DNA of 64,000 nt from Brevipalpus yothersi (GCA_003956705.1 QZCP01000043.1:47236-111235), one strand, 5' to 3'; shown: positions 26,860 through 40,600, counted from the first letter of the stretch. Made by a program: numbers and translations. The notes: generated by a model not told the origin, from the sequence alone.

Positions 26860-27761
26860 TCTTGATGAAGCCAGTAGAGAGAAAGATTTCTGCTACAACT
26901 ACTACTATCACCAGCAGAATTTTTTTTATCACTTCCAGGCAAACGAATGGCGAAAAAGATTAGCATCAGAACTATTGCGGGTACCGTTTGCTTACTCATT
27001 GTGATCGATCTTTTTTTTCGTTCTCTTTCTCTCTCTCTCTCTCTCTCTTTTTCACTCTCTTGATATGCCTACTCATAAGAACTAGTAACTGGTAAATGTT
27101 GGCAATTGCGGAAAAATGGCCTTGCACTATACTCGATTGAACAAGATGCTGATAAAACACCAGAGGCACAGGAAACCTCAAGTGCCGCCATTCTCACTGA
27201 TCTTCATCTACATAGACACCGATATGTACTGTTACCAATATTAGCTATTGATCTTAGGTGCTGATAATGAGTATGAATAGGCTAGAGAAAGAGAGAGAGA
27301 GATGATGTTAGCGTTGTAAAGTAATATTAGACGGTAAAATTTGAATATTTGAATAAGTAAGATGGAGAGAAAGAATAGAAGAAAAGTTTCTGTTAAATTC
27401 CATAGAGAAGCACACATACACAATTAGATATAAAAATATCCACAAGCAGACAGAGAGAAATGTCTCTTGAATTTGTGACCAGAAACTGTTGTTCTCCTCT
27501 CGTTTTTGTTAACTTGTGTAAGAGGCCTGGGAAAGAGAGAAACGCAACGATGATCAACCAAATTGCAAGAATTTAAAGTGTCAGAGAGATAAACAGATAT
27601 TCCAGATGACTTTAAGTGGAACAAGTTGATTCATTGTTTTCAGCTAATCGAATAAGAAACAGTATTTGTCTGTTTGTGTGGGCCACTTGAATGGTCTATC
27701 GGATTCTGAATGGAGGATAAGGTCTAGAGAGAATGGAGTCAAAGATCATCATGAATCAATG

Positions 27762-27787
27762 TCTCTCTCTCTTTCTCTCTTTCTTTC

Positions 27788-27844
<57 letters not shown>
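27762..27844 (+). repeat. Compound CT/TTTC microsatellite
   Basis: CT units interrupted by several TTTC units at 27770-27800, then an uninterrupted CT stretch of more than 40 bp. Confidence 0.95.
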
Positions 27845-27845
<1 letters not shown>

Positions 27846-28438
27846 GAACTGAGTGTGTATGGCTAAGGCTTTTGCTATCGAGCGTAACGGCTTTTGTGCT
27901 GAGGTCACTTAGAAGTACATGGTGTATATGAAACCTTATTTTCGGGTCCAACAAACTTAGTACAAACTTTTGTTTGTGTGGTTAGGCTATATGAGCCCAG
28001 AGAGATGGAAAATTTACATGGACACAAACATGATGGATTTGTGCCAATTTTGAGACAACAACACCGACATAGCTTCTCCCCAGCAATATGAACAGAGCCA
28101 TCCAAAATGAATAAACGGACATAGTTGGTCAGTCTATGGTTACGTGAGAACATTTTGAGATCATTTGGAAAACATCATGGATTCATTTTCGAAGATTGAA
28201 AAGAGGAGGAGAGAGAGTGTGTGTGTGTATATGTGAGAGAGGGGGCATTTTTTCATTCATTCATTAAAAACCCGGAACCGATGGAAGTTTACGAGATATT
28301 GAATGATAGAGAGTGTCACAGTTCACTGGATGGCACAGGATTGGTATGATATTCAGCTAATTTGAAGGTTTGTGCGGGAAGGTTAATTCACTTTATCACT
28401 CATATTAATCGGTTCGCTCTTCTTCATCTTTTCCCTCT

Positions 28439-28472
<34 letters not shown>

Positions 28473-29764
28473 ACTATCAATGACCTGACTCAATATCATT
28501 GCCTTTATCTTGACCATCACTTATCTCTCAAGTCTTCCGCATCGCTTTTGCTTCCGAATCATGACATTTTTTCCCCTCTCTTCATATCTTCCATGGAAAT
28601 ATATTGCCAAGTGAGAGTTATATCAACAATATATGAGAATAGGGAGGCGGCAAAACAATGAACCCAATAGAGTGACCATCATTAGGATCTATTTGTTCAT
28701 GATGGCGATGTGATGGGATTGATGAAAATTCATTCCATAAAAGCCAGGTAATTCCATTTAATGTCTTCATGTTTTCCGAACTTTTTTTATTTGTTTTAAA
28801 GAAGGAATAAGAAAAATGAAATAAAATAATAACCGACAAAATGATGACAATAATCTTCAAATATTGATTACACATTCTGAGCGATTTTTTTTTGTTCTGC
28901 TTTGTATTTCGTTCTTCAAATTTTCAATCTACTTACTCATTTTTTCTCCTCTAAATTTTCTAAATTCTCTTCACAACATCTTTCCATATATCTTGAGTTA
29001 ACTGGACTTATTTCCAAGTCTCCTTCTTTTTATCGGACTTTATCTCTTCTGGGTTGCCCTTTTTTTCCCAGTCATTCCAGCAGGACATGTTTTTCCTGTT
29101 AGAAATGAGCTCTCAAAACTGCATACACACATATGCACACAAAATAGTTACCACTCTTGAAAAAAGAGAAGATGAAGAAGAAGAAGAAGAAGATAAATCT
29201 GATGAAGATGCTGGGCACATCTCTAACTGACTAGAGAATCAAGAGAGCTCTTCTGGTCCAGCATCATCTTGTCTTGAACTACTACTCTGTCATTGGTTTA
29301 TCATCACATTTTTCGGGAATCAGGATCGAAAAAAAACCTGCTATAACTGCTGGTGGGAATGTATAGCTTTACAGCTTGGCCCATCCTCCCCCTTCTCCCC
29401 TCTATACCGAAAAAGCCTCAACACGACCCAGGCCAGGACGTCCAGCCGATTGTTGACGATTAATACGGTTTGTCTCTTCATACCAATAATTTGTGTCCTT
29501 CTCTTCATTGGGACAACATTTATATTGATTTACTGTAATATACATTCTTGAGGGCTTACTTTTCTAATTCTGAGCCTATTACTCTCTGTGAGCCAGTGTG
29601 TGTCTGTGTATAATTTTATTTTGCTACATATTTTTTGGTGTGTGTCCATTTTCACACAGTGTTCAACTGTAAATCGAACACACATCTCATTGGCTGCAAA
29701 ATAATTCTCTAAATCATCCAGATCAACTTTCTTCTCATCTATCGTGATTATCTTCCATCCAGCC

Positions 29765-30382
29765 ATGATGATGAGCATTTTGCAATTATCAGCCATACTT
29801 TTGGCCACTTTTTGCTTGTCAGGTAAGCTAACATTGGATATGAAATATATACAAATATTTTATGTATATATAAGATTTACTAAGTGAATGTATCATGATG
29901 CTAGCGATAATCCAATGAAACATATCGTTTTACCAACTGTGAGGAAGAATAATTTTCAATCATTCTCATCTCTCTTTTTCAATTCGTTTTCTCTCTTTCT
30001 TCTTTTCGGAGGGGCCAAACAGTCCAGCCAAGAAGAGTCGAGCAGAAAGTAATCCTGAATTCATCATGGTAAAGTTTAGTTCTGAGTCTGAACCTCCACT
30101 AATATTCTCTGGGTGATGATAATGATGATTTTGTGATCAGAAAAAGAGAAGACAAACGGCCTGAGTGATGAAGCTGATTCCATAGATATTCGGTAAAACT
30201 TATTGGAATAAGCCGGAAGAGAGAGAGAGAATCCTGAATGATGCAGCCTATGTGAGTAAGCGAGGGAAAGTGAGAGATGAAGGAAGAGAAGGGAACTCAA
30301 AGGAGGAGATAATCAGATTTGGAATGAGAAGCTAAAAGAGATGAAAAAGATTGCTGATGATGGAGAGAAAGAAAGAGAGGAA

Positions 30383-30438
<56 letters not shown>

Positions 30439-33400
30439 CCAGAATAAGAAAGCTGAGCATCCAAAATTTTCAACACGAATATATACACAGAGAGAGAAAA
30501 TGTTTTCACCCGGAGAGATTCATTTCAGTCACTTAAATAGTGACACGCTATTTTGTCAATCACACACGCAGTAGGAATGCTGGTTTACTTGGAAGATTTT
30601 TCTCACTTTTGACTTTAAAATTATTGTGGAAACAATTTTGAGCCCATAGACATAAACTTTTTGATATCTCATGTATTTATTGCTCACCAAGAATCATGAG
30701 AATGGATATAGATATTTTCAATTATGAACCACACATTATGAACTTCATCTGAGATGGAAGAGATGGAAAAACAGTAAGAGGGTACACAGAAGAGGCTATG
30801 TATATATTTCGGGATGCTGTCTAGATCACACAAAATCATCTCTTTTCGATCGTCAATAGTTCAATCACTTTGCCACACGAATTTTTTTCCCTCCTCTGTA
30901 CATGTAACATGTAAGCAATTGTGAGAGCAACATCTTTCGAAGCCAGTCAAATGATTTGATGGCTTGTGCGTGTCAGGCAATTCGCCACCATCGAAGTAGA
31001 TGTACTCATGTTTCCTCTTCTTCTTTCTTACTGTATACATTATACACTGTGCCTCCTTCCCATGCTAAGAAGTGAATCTATGGGAAGGAAAGAGAATGTC
31101 TATTGACTATGACATTTTGATAACTTGTCATCCTCATATTGGTGAACACAGATAGGCGAGAAGAGAAGAAAAGACACAGAAAGATAGAATGGATGCCGAC
31201 TCACGCGCCTTTGGACAGAATTTTTATTTTTTTCAATGAATTCACGCAGCTTCATTCATTCATACTTTTCGAGACTCGTGTTCACACGCAAACTAGCTCT
31301 TTATCATGTCTCTTCTCTCATTTCAAGTGGAAAAATATCATCTTCTTAGTCATACACACCAAGATGATCATCACTGTATTCACACAAATCATCTTCAAGT
31401 GGCTCTCTCTTGACAATTGGCATTTCTGACTTACTTGCCTAGTTTAGTTAATTAGTTAATTTATTTTCATTCATAATTACTCTCTCTCTCTCTTTCAGTT
31501 AATTTTTGAGTCTTTGTTTTTATGATGATAATTGAAATTTTATAGTATGCAATAATCAATTCTTTGATTTGAAATTGGAAACATTTGGTTCTTATTCTTT
31601 TTTCCGGATCTTCATCCTTTCTTCTATACACATGTATACAGGGAATGCATTGCCTGTGGAAAAAAGTTCACCAAAAGTTGCCACAGGCTGGTCAGATAAA
31701 GCTCATACTGAAAAATCAAAGCTTATTGGTGATGGATTGAAATCTAATGTGGATAAAATTCATAAAACTGATACGGGAACCATAATTAAACCGGAAGAGA
31801 GTAAAAATGATGAGATTCCTATTTATATTCAAACACCAGACGCTTCTGACCTGGGAGTACCGGTTGATCACATTCCGGTTCAAGAATCTATCGTCAAATC
31901 ATTGATAGCCGATCATACGGATATTGAGAAGATTGAGTTTACTGATTTAGGTAAATCAGAGAAAAATTTGATCCCAGCAAACGATCAGGCTGATAAAGCG
32001 ATTGCCACTGACAGTAAGCGATCAGATGTTGATAAAGTTCAAATCAAATTGGGCACTTCATTTGAAGCTATCAAATCAGATGCATCATCAGTGTCACCCA
32101 TCACAACCCAATCGCCAGAATCATTAGAATCGCAAACTGAATTGCCAAAAAGTGATCTCGATACTTTGGCTAGTGACAAAACATCTTCCTCATCTTCTTC
32201 CTCATCTTCTTCTCCAGACTCCTCTTCACCTTCTCCAGATTCTTCTTCACCTTCTCCAGATTCTTCTTCATCTTCCAATCTTCCGATCAGTCAAGAGAAG
32301 GAAAAAATTGTCTCACTAAATGAAACTGATGATCAATCGTCACAATCACTTTTCTATTTGACTTCTATCACCACCACTTTTGCCCCTCTTTTAGCATCAA
32401 AAATTGACAAAATTCCAATCATATCAGGTAAAGGTCCAGCTCTAGATTCAATCAAATCTCAGTCTTCACCACCTTCAGTGAACACTGACCTTAATCAGTC
32501 CAAATCATCCTCATCTCAAACTGTTCCACCTCCACCAATATCGATCACCAGTGTTCCCCTATATTCATCAAATGATAATAATAATAAGAATATTGATGAT
32601 CAAAAATTGACCACTATAGTTGACTATAAAGTGACCCCGAAACCAGGTAAATTAAGTGGCGATAAATTGACCTACTCATCGGTAGACACGGAAGTATTGA
32701 GCAGTAGCACTGGTAAAGGTAATCAAATAAAAACTGATGATGGAGGTGATAAAATCGGTATCAAACAAAATTCTCCACCAGCCTCTTCTTCAGCATCACC
32801 ATCTAAATCATTTGTAACTTCTGTTCATCCTGTTCATCACCATCAGAAAACTTCTCCATCATCATCCCCCTCCTCCCAACCGATATCATTATCATCATCG
32901 TCACTTGCCTCATCTTCCCAGTCATCCAGCAATACTTTTACCACTACCACTGCTACACCATCATCATCCATACGATATCAGTTTTATGAATCCAGTTCAT
33001 CCAAAGACATATCCGATTTAATATCAGATCCTGTTGATCAGGCCACCAAATTGTTGATAGATCTCGAAGAACAGGTTGAATTATATTTGAAATCAGAAAA
33101 GCATGAAGAACTGGTCACCACAAGTGTACCACTATCGTATGGTGTCAATTCTGAGGCTGAAAATATTGAAAAACAAGGAGCAACACAAATTCAATCCATG
33201 ATAGATGAAGTTAATCGAGTGGCCCAAAATGTTGAGGTAAGTTGAGGATCTAATTATCATTATGCAAGTGTCCATTGATCAAAAATTGTTCTCTCTCTCT
33301 CTTTCTCTCTTTTTCGGATGCTTGATTGCAAAATTTAGTACACCTTTGCAATTCAGTTGCAAACGTCTATAATTTTTTTCTCTCTTTTTTTTCATGGGAT

Positions 33401-33681
33401 TAGTTTGATTGGCTTTGCTCTTTCTTTTTCTCTTTGTTTGTCCTTCTCTCTTTCTCTCTTATTCATTTCATGTCAAATGAAAATGCAAATTGACCTGAAA
33501 ACGTCTCTTATTCCCTGGATAATCAGCTTCTCTTTTTTCAAACCATTCAAACCCTAAATGGCAGTGATCTACAACCTAGATGTACACATAGCCTATCGGC
33601 CTCATGTTTATATTACTTTAATCGTTCAAACACATTTTGGAAACGTGACTATTCAGCATGATATAGATTTTGTATTCCTTA

Positions 33682-33712
<31 letters not shown>

Positions 33713-33856
33713 TCATCTTCTTCTCCTCTTTCCTTGAATCACTTTTCATTTAATGCTACACACACAGAGGAAGTTCAGTGGATACATATCCCGATACATG
33801 TTAGGCAAAAGGCTTGTTGAATCATGAAAAAACTTTTTTCCTTCCCATGAATTTCA

Positions 33857-33892
<36 letters not shown>

Positions 33893-34639
33893 GTATCTCT
33901 CTCTCAAAACATATCAGAAGAAGAAAAGGATAAAGAGAGTAGAAAAGTGAAAGATGGTTGAATAATGGTGAATCTCAAAACCATTTAGAATCATGATGTG
34001 AATACTCGGATATTCATTAATCATCATACTATGATTACCTGGAGGGCCTATCGATGGCAAACCCAACGAATTGAATATCAAATTTCATGATGATCTTCAT
34101 TTTTTTACCAGTCTCCCTCTATATATTTATCTATAGCATGGAAAAAATTTCGAAATTTTGTCCTTTTAAAAAACCATTTAGTACAATTATTTTGAAGCCA
34201 CGTTCTTTATTTTCATTTATTCTTTCTCTCTCTCTTTTTCCCTCTCTTTTTGTCCATAGACTGTCATCTCAGAACTGGTATCCAATCGGCGTTACATGAC
34301 GGCAGCTATGTTCCGGTCACTTTTAAACTACCTCAGGTAAGGATTAAGTAAATGAATATTCTCTCTTTCTCTCCCCATCTTCCCACACATACCTTTCACA
34401 TATCATAGAGTTTTGGGCACGATTTGCGCGGGAAAATTGAGAAGAATAACAACACGATAAGGTAATGACGAATGCTAGGGATCCCCAAGCTAGATGAAGT
34501 ATATACCATAGTATATACTGAGAGGAGAAAATTCATTTCACCTCAGAGGGAAACTAGTTTACTGGTCAAGTTTCCCTTCGGAAGAATAATATACACTCAA
34601 GAATATATACTTTCCCTAGTCACTTCATCTCCATCTCCA

Positions 34640-34675
<36 letters not shown>

Positions 34676-35886
34676 ACTATTTTTCCAATTAAGGAGGCCC
34701 CATTCAGTTTTCTTTCCATCTCCTTGTGAGCACTATCTTTTTCTTGGATTCTCTTTCTCTCTTCATCTCCTCTTCCTCATCCATTTTCCGGCCATTGATT
34801 CGAAGAATTGAGGTAACAGATCGTCCGTTAGACGCCCATTAAACTGCCCAAATTCAGTCATGTCTACACCTTCACCCAAATTTTTACTCTACATATGAAT
34901 AGCAGCAGTTCAGTGGCTAGTTTTCCTCTCTTTCTTTCTCTCTCTCTTCCCTAATAGATCACTTCTTTTCTATTCTTCATCATCATTCATTTTGTCATAT
35001 GAGCCTGAACACTGTTGTTGATATTTTCTTTCTCTCCCACATTCATACATATACACATAGGCAGACAGGTTACTAGTAGTAGTAGTAGTAGTAGTAGAAA
35101 GTAATTGAATTAGTTAGCTTGCTTTTCAATCATTTTAACAATTAACCGCGTATGGACACAAGATTGGTGAGGAGATGAAAAATTTTGCCCGGTCAAGGAA
35201 CTGATTTTGAATGAGCAAGATGAATGATTGGTGATCTATGATGGTGTGAGAACGGATGAATGGAGATCAGAAATGACCATCATTAAGTGAAAGAATATAT
35301 ATGTTTATAAAAATATATTAAGCGTAACCGTATGATTGAGAGTAAATTTTTCTCTCTCAATTCTTCTCATACTAGGAAGATGCAGCATATTGGGTTTTGT
35401 TTATCCTGTCAAAAGCAAGGTTAACAAGCGAGATAAATCGAAATATATGAATATAAGACATCGAGTTCTGAAAATTTTTTTGGCCTCCAACATTTAGATT
35501 TGATCTTCATAACCTACCTCAGATTATGGGCTCTATTGTTCTAATTGGACATAGAAAATTGAATTGAACAGTATAAATAAGCTTCCCTCTTCGAGTATCA
35601 TTGATATTATCGCACACACTTCACGGTAAGATCTAAGGTCGATTGATATCATTTCAAGAGTGGAGCAAAGTTTTCATGAGAAAAAAAAAGTGAACCAAAA
35701 TACGCACTCTTGCACAAACATGTTGAAACGTTACAATCGAGTACTTATGGATATGTATGTGTATTTAAGGTATCAATTCTTGTGGAAATACTCATAACCA
35801 CCTAAAAGAAAGAGAGAAAGTAGAAACAAATATCTTAACAATCGAGAGCTTCTCAAAATCTATCAGAAGGGATGTTCCCGAATACC

Positions 35887-35930
<44 letters not shown>

Positions 35931-36199
35931 NNNNNNNNNNNNNNNNNNNNNNNNNNNNNNNNNNNNNNNNNNNNNNNNNNNNNNNNNNNNNNNNNNNNNN
36001 NNNNNNNNNNNNNNNNNNNNNNNNNNNNNNNNNNNNNNNNNNNNNNNNNNNNNNNNNNNNNNNNNNNNNNNNNNNNNNNNNNNNNNNNNNNNNNNNNNNN
36101 NNNNNNNNNNNNNNNNNNNNNNNNNNNNNNNNNNNNNNNNNNNNNNNNNNNNNNNNNNNNNNNNNNNNNNNNNNNNNNNNNNNNNNNNNNNNNNNNNNN

Positions 36200-36266
<67 letters not shown>

Positions 36267-36814
36267 ACGTTTCGATTACACTTCAATTAGTATTGTATTC
36301 CATTATCAATACGTACATGTCAGCATTATTCATGTGCATTGAAACAAGAATGCTATCAGAGAGAAATTTTTTTTTCGTCGGAACACTGACGAAAACCACC
36401 CTGATAATCATGAGAATATTGGAGAAAAGAATGGATTCATGTCTTTTGATGAAGGTGGTGGTGGTGGGGGGAGAAGAATTTGTCTATCTAGTAGATTTTT
36501 TTTTCTCAGTATTTTCGAGAGCTCTCAACAATTGTATGCATTTTTTTTTCATCCATAGACGTGTTAGAATAAGTTTGGAAAGACTTCAAACTCGAATGCA
36601 AGTTCTAGGTGTTCCTGGTGCTGGTACTGGGCCTACCTCATCAACTCCTGGAGACGTCATCGCTGGTGTATCTCCACCGACAACAATCACAGCCACTTAT
36701 TTGGATCAAATTCGTGATCGAATATTCCGAATTACTGAAGAAATTCGTACACTAATATCTCGAATGAGGATCACCTTGAGTCCATCTTCATCACCTTCGC
36801 CTTTGCTGATGTGA
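29765..36814 (+). CDS. Secreted serine-rich protein with helical C-terminus, 4 exons, unknown family
   Basis: I do not recognise a family. Exons are 29765-29822, 31642-33236, 34260-34336 and 36559-36814, all with GT donors and AG acceptors, and phases 1, 0 and 2 agree; total 661 aa ending in TGA. Exon 1 starts at three consecutive ATGs and encodes a signal peptide (MMMSILQLSAILLATFCLS; cleavage probably near GNA-LP). Exon 2 is mostly low-complexity: a Lys/Asp/Ser-rich region, a Ser run with a PDSSSPS motif in three 21-bp tandem units (32211-32273), Pro/Ser-rich linkers and at least two N-glycosylation sequons (NET, NQS), giving a mucin-like extracellular stalk. The last part changes character. 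Amphipathic, probably helical segments follow: QATKLLIDLEEQVELYLK, QIQSMIDEVNRVAQNVE continuing over exon 3 into SLERLQTRMQVLG, and YLDQIRDRIFRITEEIRTL. No transmembrane segment or GPI signal is evident, so secretion to lumen or matrix is inferred. Intron 3 contains an N gap. The in-frame ATG at 31569 is within intron 1 and is rejected as the start, because the signal-peptide exon joins at exactly the right phase. Confidence 0.8.
30386..30436 (+). repeat. (GA)n microsatellite in intron 1 of the secreted-protein gene
   Basis: About 51 bp of GA in the first intron of the gene at 29765-36814. Confidence 0.96.
32211..32273 (+). repeat. Coding 21-bp tandem repeat x3 (SPDSSSP)
   Basis: Three consecutive 21-bp units in the serine-rich region of exon 2 encode S-P-D-S-S-S-P (last unit S-P-D-S-S-S-S). 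Units two and three differ from one another by a single base near the end, consistent with recent expansion by slippage. Confidence 0.9.
35073..35098 (+). repeat. (TAG)n trinucleotide microsatellite in intron 3
   Basis: About eight to nine TAG units in the third intron of the secreted-protein gene. Confidence 0.93.
35889..36264 (+). repeat. Long (CT)n tract interrupted by an assembly gap (N 35931-36199)
   Basis: CT at 35889-35930, 269 N, then CT at 36200-36264, all in the same orientation. This sits about 300 bp before the acceptor of exon 4 of the secreted-protein gene. The real tract may be several hundred bases long. Confidence 0.95.
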
Positions 36815-37508
36815 ATGATTGGACAAGAGAAAGAGATAGAGAAAGAATAGAAAAAAAGGTTTGCCATAGTCTCCATGGGAAAAACGATAATTCCGGGGGA
36901 TTCCTGATTTTAAGTGAAGCCCATGAGAAGGAGAGAAAAATTTCTCACCAGCATCGTCTGATGAAGAATAGCAGGTAATCGAATGCATACATACACACAC
37001 ACCAAGTCTAGTTGGCCAAACGAAAAGAAGCCATCAAAACGAAAATTTTTATCAATTCAAAAAAAGAGAAAATTTAATATATTTATTCATTTTATTTACA
37101 TTATTTATGGAATATTCGTGCTAAAATGTAAAACAAAAGGTTTTAATTTCTCCACTTTCACCTTCACTGAGCCAATAATGATATCTTGAGATATATTCAT
37201 CATAGTTGGCATGATGAGGCAAACAAGTGAGTGGAAAAAACGTTTCAAAATGAGTACACACAGAATAGTAGTACCCAGAAAAAAAAACCATTAGTTTTAT
37301 TGTATTAATGAATATTCACCAAGCTTAACATTATGGCCAAAAAAACATTGGTTCAAGTTGCCAGTAAGCGGTAAAAAAGTTTTGTGAACATTTGAGGTGA
37401 ATCGGATAGCTTTTCTATCCTCTGTTTCAGCCTATTATCATGATGCATGGAAGAGAGAGAGAGAGAGAGAGAAAGTAAAACTGAAAACTTTGTGCTTGTC
37501 GGCTTATG

Positions 37509-37511
<3 letters not shown>

Positions 37512-37565
<54 letters not shown>
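37512..37565 (+). repeat. (GA)n microsatellite
   Basis: About 54 bp of GA, with a short CT run at 37583-37601 only about 18 bp further on, so the two could form a short hairpin. Confidence 0.96.
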
Positions 37566-37569
<4 letters not shown>

Positions 37570-38404
37570 TATCTCTCTTTCCCCCCTCTCTCTCTCTCTC
37601 TTCATCATGACTTTCTATCATCATCATGCTTGAGGTAAATCCAAAGCAGGTAAGTTTCTGAATTCTGAATGAATGAATTTTTCACGTTGAATTTTGGCCC
37701 ATGTGCTAATAAGTTACATGCTACAAGAAGCGAAGAGATGTTTTATAATAAGAAAAGAAAAAGCCGACTTAACCCTCATAGGCACTTCGGAAAATGCATA
37801 CACATCTATGTATATATTTATATATATGTATATGAATGGTGGTGAGTGATGCTTCAATGATATTATAATATTTCATTGGTGATCACTTCTCCTCTTTGTG
37901 ACTTGATGGTGGCCTGGAAATGAGAGTATTTTGTTTCAACTTGAAAGTTTTCATGCTTATATGAGCTCAACGTAGTACATATACACGCAAGTGTTTAAAG
38001 AGAGGAGAGAGAAAAATGGTCCAATCTTTTTTTTCTATCCGTTCTAAAGTTCTTTGACTTGAGAAATTCGAATCGACAAGGTATTCTCTCTTTCTCTTCT
38101 CACTTTACTTACATAAGATTGCCTGTTGATGAATGATCGGAAGAGAACGATACGATAATCATGATTAACGTGGCTCAATTATGATCATACAGGCAGCAAT
38201 GGGAAGAGAGAGAGAGAGAAGGAATGATCAAGAAGAAAATAATCAACAGAACGGAAGGAGGAGCTAATTTCCATCCTTTCTTATAAAAAAGAGAGTCGAA
38301 AATTCTTTCTCTTCTTTTTATTCCTTGGAACATGTACGAAAATAGTAAGAAGCTACAGGGAAAACGAGTGATGATGAAAGAATTCTCTTCTGGAAGGTGG
38401 ATTT

Positions 38405-38407
<3 letters not shown>

Positions 38408-38464
<57 letters not shown>
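38408..38464 (+). repeat. (GA)n microsatellite
   Basis: About 57 bp of GA with one GAGC interruption near the end. Confidence 0.96.
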
Positions 38465-39354
38465 AGATTGTAAGTATGTGATGCTTGATCAACAATCAGC
38501 GATCATCAAGAACGATTATTTTGTGCTCACCATTGCCCTGTGATTGCTGTATTTGTGTAAGCATTTTACTAGGTGAATGATCTTAATTAATCACAGGCAT
38601 ACATCTAATTATGTGCAAAAAATAAGAGAGAATCAATGATTTGCCTCGCTTATACCACAGCTTTGGGCAGCTTCGGAAACGTCCCAGGCCTTAGGAGAAA
38701 GAGCAAGAGAGAGAGAGAGAGAAAGAGAAAGAGAAGTCCACAATAATCGAGTCCATACAGTGGTGAGGAGAGAAGAGAGAGGAGAAAATCATTCATCAAT
38801 CCATGGTAAGAAGAGGTATCTCAGAATCCTAATGAGCCATAGTACGGGTTAGAAATGCAACTCGAATAGAGATAAGCTTTGGGCTAGAAACAAGTTAACG
38901 ATCCATTGGATCCATTGGATACATGGGCAAAAGAGAGGAGAGAGAGAGGAGAAAGAAAGAGGCTAGCAATTCGATAGGAGAAGCTTCAGGCCATGTCAAG
39001 TCTCCCAGAGACTAAGGTCAGGCCATTCCTAGGCTCTTATCCGTGCTTCTGATTGAGTCAAGTATTTTTGGTATCACAAGTGAGATGAGAGAAGAAGCCG
39101 ATGTGAAAAGAGTTTACAGTTTACCAAAAACTAGAACCGAAAAATGATGATCATTCCAGTGAAATGTGAATCGTTTCCCTGTCATCTAGTGAAAAGATTG
39201 AGCCTCCCAGAACGTTTTTCTTCTCTCTCTATCTCTCTTGCTTCTCTTTCTGACTGGTTTCCAGTGAAAATTATCACTTTTGCTAATCAGAACAACAAGA
39301 AAGCCAAAAAACTTGGTGAATCTTGCCTCAGAACATGGCATATCGTGGCGAATC

Positions 39355-39359
<5 letters not shown>

Positions 39360-39413
<54 letters not shown>
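39360..39413 (+). repeat. (CT)n microsatellite, first arm of a CT/GA pair
   Basis: About 54 bp of CT; the complementary GA tract begins 196 bp downstream at 39609. Confidence 0.97.
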
Positions 39414-39416
<3 letters not shown>

Positions 39417-39605
39417 CCAGCCAGCATCCAGAACGAGCTGAAAAGTTTCAAAAAAAGTTTATTACATTACCTCACTGGCAGAGAGATGAATGTGAAGATA
39501 AACAGAGATGAAAACGAATGGACTGTGCCAGAGAGATGAGAGCTAGATGGACACAGATTGCTAGAGAGCCTTGATGGACTTTTAACTTGAACAGATAAAT
39601 GACAG

Positions 39606-39608
<3 letters not shown>

Positions 39609-39670
<62 letters not shown>
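39609..39670 (+). repeat. (GA)n microsatellite, second arm of a CT/GA pair
   Basis: About 62 bp of GA, complementary to 39360-39413. Together these are the longest perfect arms among the close pairs without a gap. Confidence 0.97.
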
Positions 39671-39672
<2 letters not shown>

Positions 39673-40547
39673 GAAAAGATTGGCTAGAAAAGTTAAAAAT
39701 ATTTTTGTAATCAGACAAAAAAGAAAAACAAATCTAGATTTAAAAGGTAACAATTAAGATGAACGAACCTGATGTGTCATTTGTTGGGCTGATAATTGGA
39801 AATCAGAATGATGAGTAAAAAAGCGAGAAGAGACAAGGATGAATGCTAAAAGTACATGGACCTTTGGGTGATAAGTGATCAAGCGTTTGGGATGCTGGGG
39901 TGGAAATGATAGTAAGTAAAGTAAAGAGAAGAAAAAAATTCAGAAGGCTGAGAAGAGAAATGGGTGAGAAAAGGAATGAAGAGGAGAGAGAGAGAGATGT
40001 TGCTTCCGATGATGATAAATTCTGTAAAATGGATGATTTGGCAGCCAAAAAGCCGAAAAAGGCCATAAGACGTTGGCGAATGTACATAATAATTGAAAAG
40101 GAGAGAGAGAGAGATGATAACCCGAGTGGAAACTGTGGATGGGCAAGGAGTGGTGGTGAATGGAGAAATGAATAAAAAAACCTCAGTAATATTCGAGAAT
40201 AAGAAGCGAAATGTAGAAGCAAAAGAAAAAGAAGATGGAATAGAAAAAAAACTTCCAATGAAAAAGATGTAGATGAAGTGAGAGAAAAGAGAGAATGATT
40301 AAGAAGGAGCGAGATGAGAAACAAGAAGACTAAAATTACGATTATTAACTGTGTGTACTTCTTACAATAAACAAGGATTACGAGATGATTTTCTTTCCAC
40401 TCTTTTTGCCTGATGAAATGTAAGAGAAAAGAAGAAAGAGAGAGAGAGAGAAGAATGCCTTCGGGAAAAAGAAGGAGAAAAATTTGATCCTAAAAATAAG
40501 AAATTGTTCCTAGAAAAAAATAAATTTTGATGGATAACTTTTCATTC

Positions 40548-40552
<5 letters not shown>

Positions 40553-40599
<47 letters not shown>
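40553..40599 (+). repeat. (CA)n microsatellite, about 47 bp
   Basis: Uninterrupted CA run, the longest non-GA/CT dinucleotide tract in the window. Confidence 0.96.

Positions 40600-40600
<1 letters not shown>

Larger units (their letters stand above)
18841..29764. other. Intergenic DNA, microsatellite-rich, no supported gene
   Basis: About 11 kb upstream of the secreted serine-rich protein gene. It contains the tracts listed separately and several short patches free of repeats (23900-24060, 25750-25900, 27900-28150) where short frames look mildly protein-like but lack a start, splice partners or a recognisable family. A minus-strand frame at 27905-28153 is Cys-rich but has no signal peptide. 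The final few hundred bases should hold the promoter and 5' UTR of the gene starting at 29765; no clear TATA box was seen. Confidence 0.55.

Noticed and set aside
27905..28153. Cys-rich 82-codon minus-strand frame as a secreted peptide
   Set aside because: No signal peptide at its start, irregular Cys spacing and no acceptor that would supply one.
31569..31641. ATG at 31569 as the start of the serine-rich protein
   Set aside because: The segment between 31569 and 31641 ends in a good acceptor (TATACAG) and a separate signal-peptide exon at 29765-29822 joins at 31642 in the correct phase, so this ATG is intronic.
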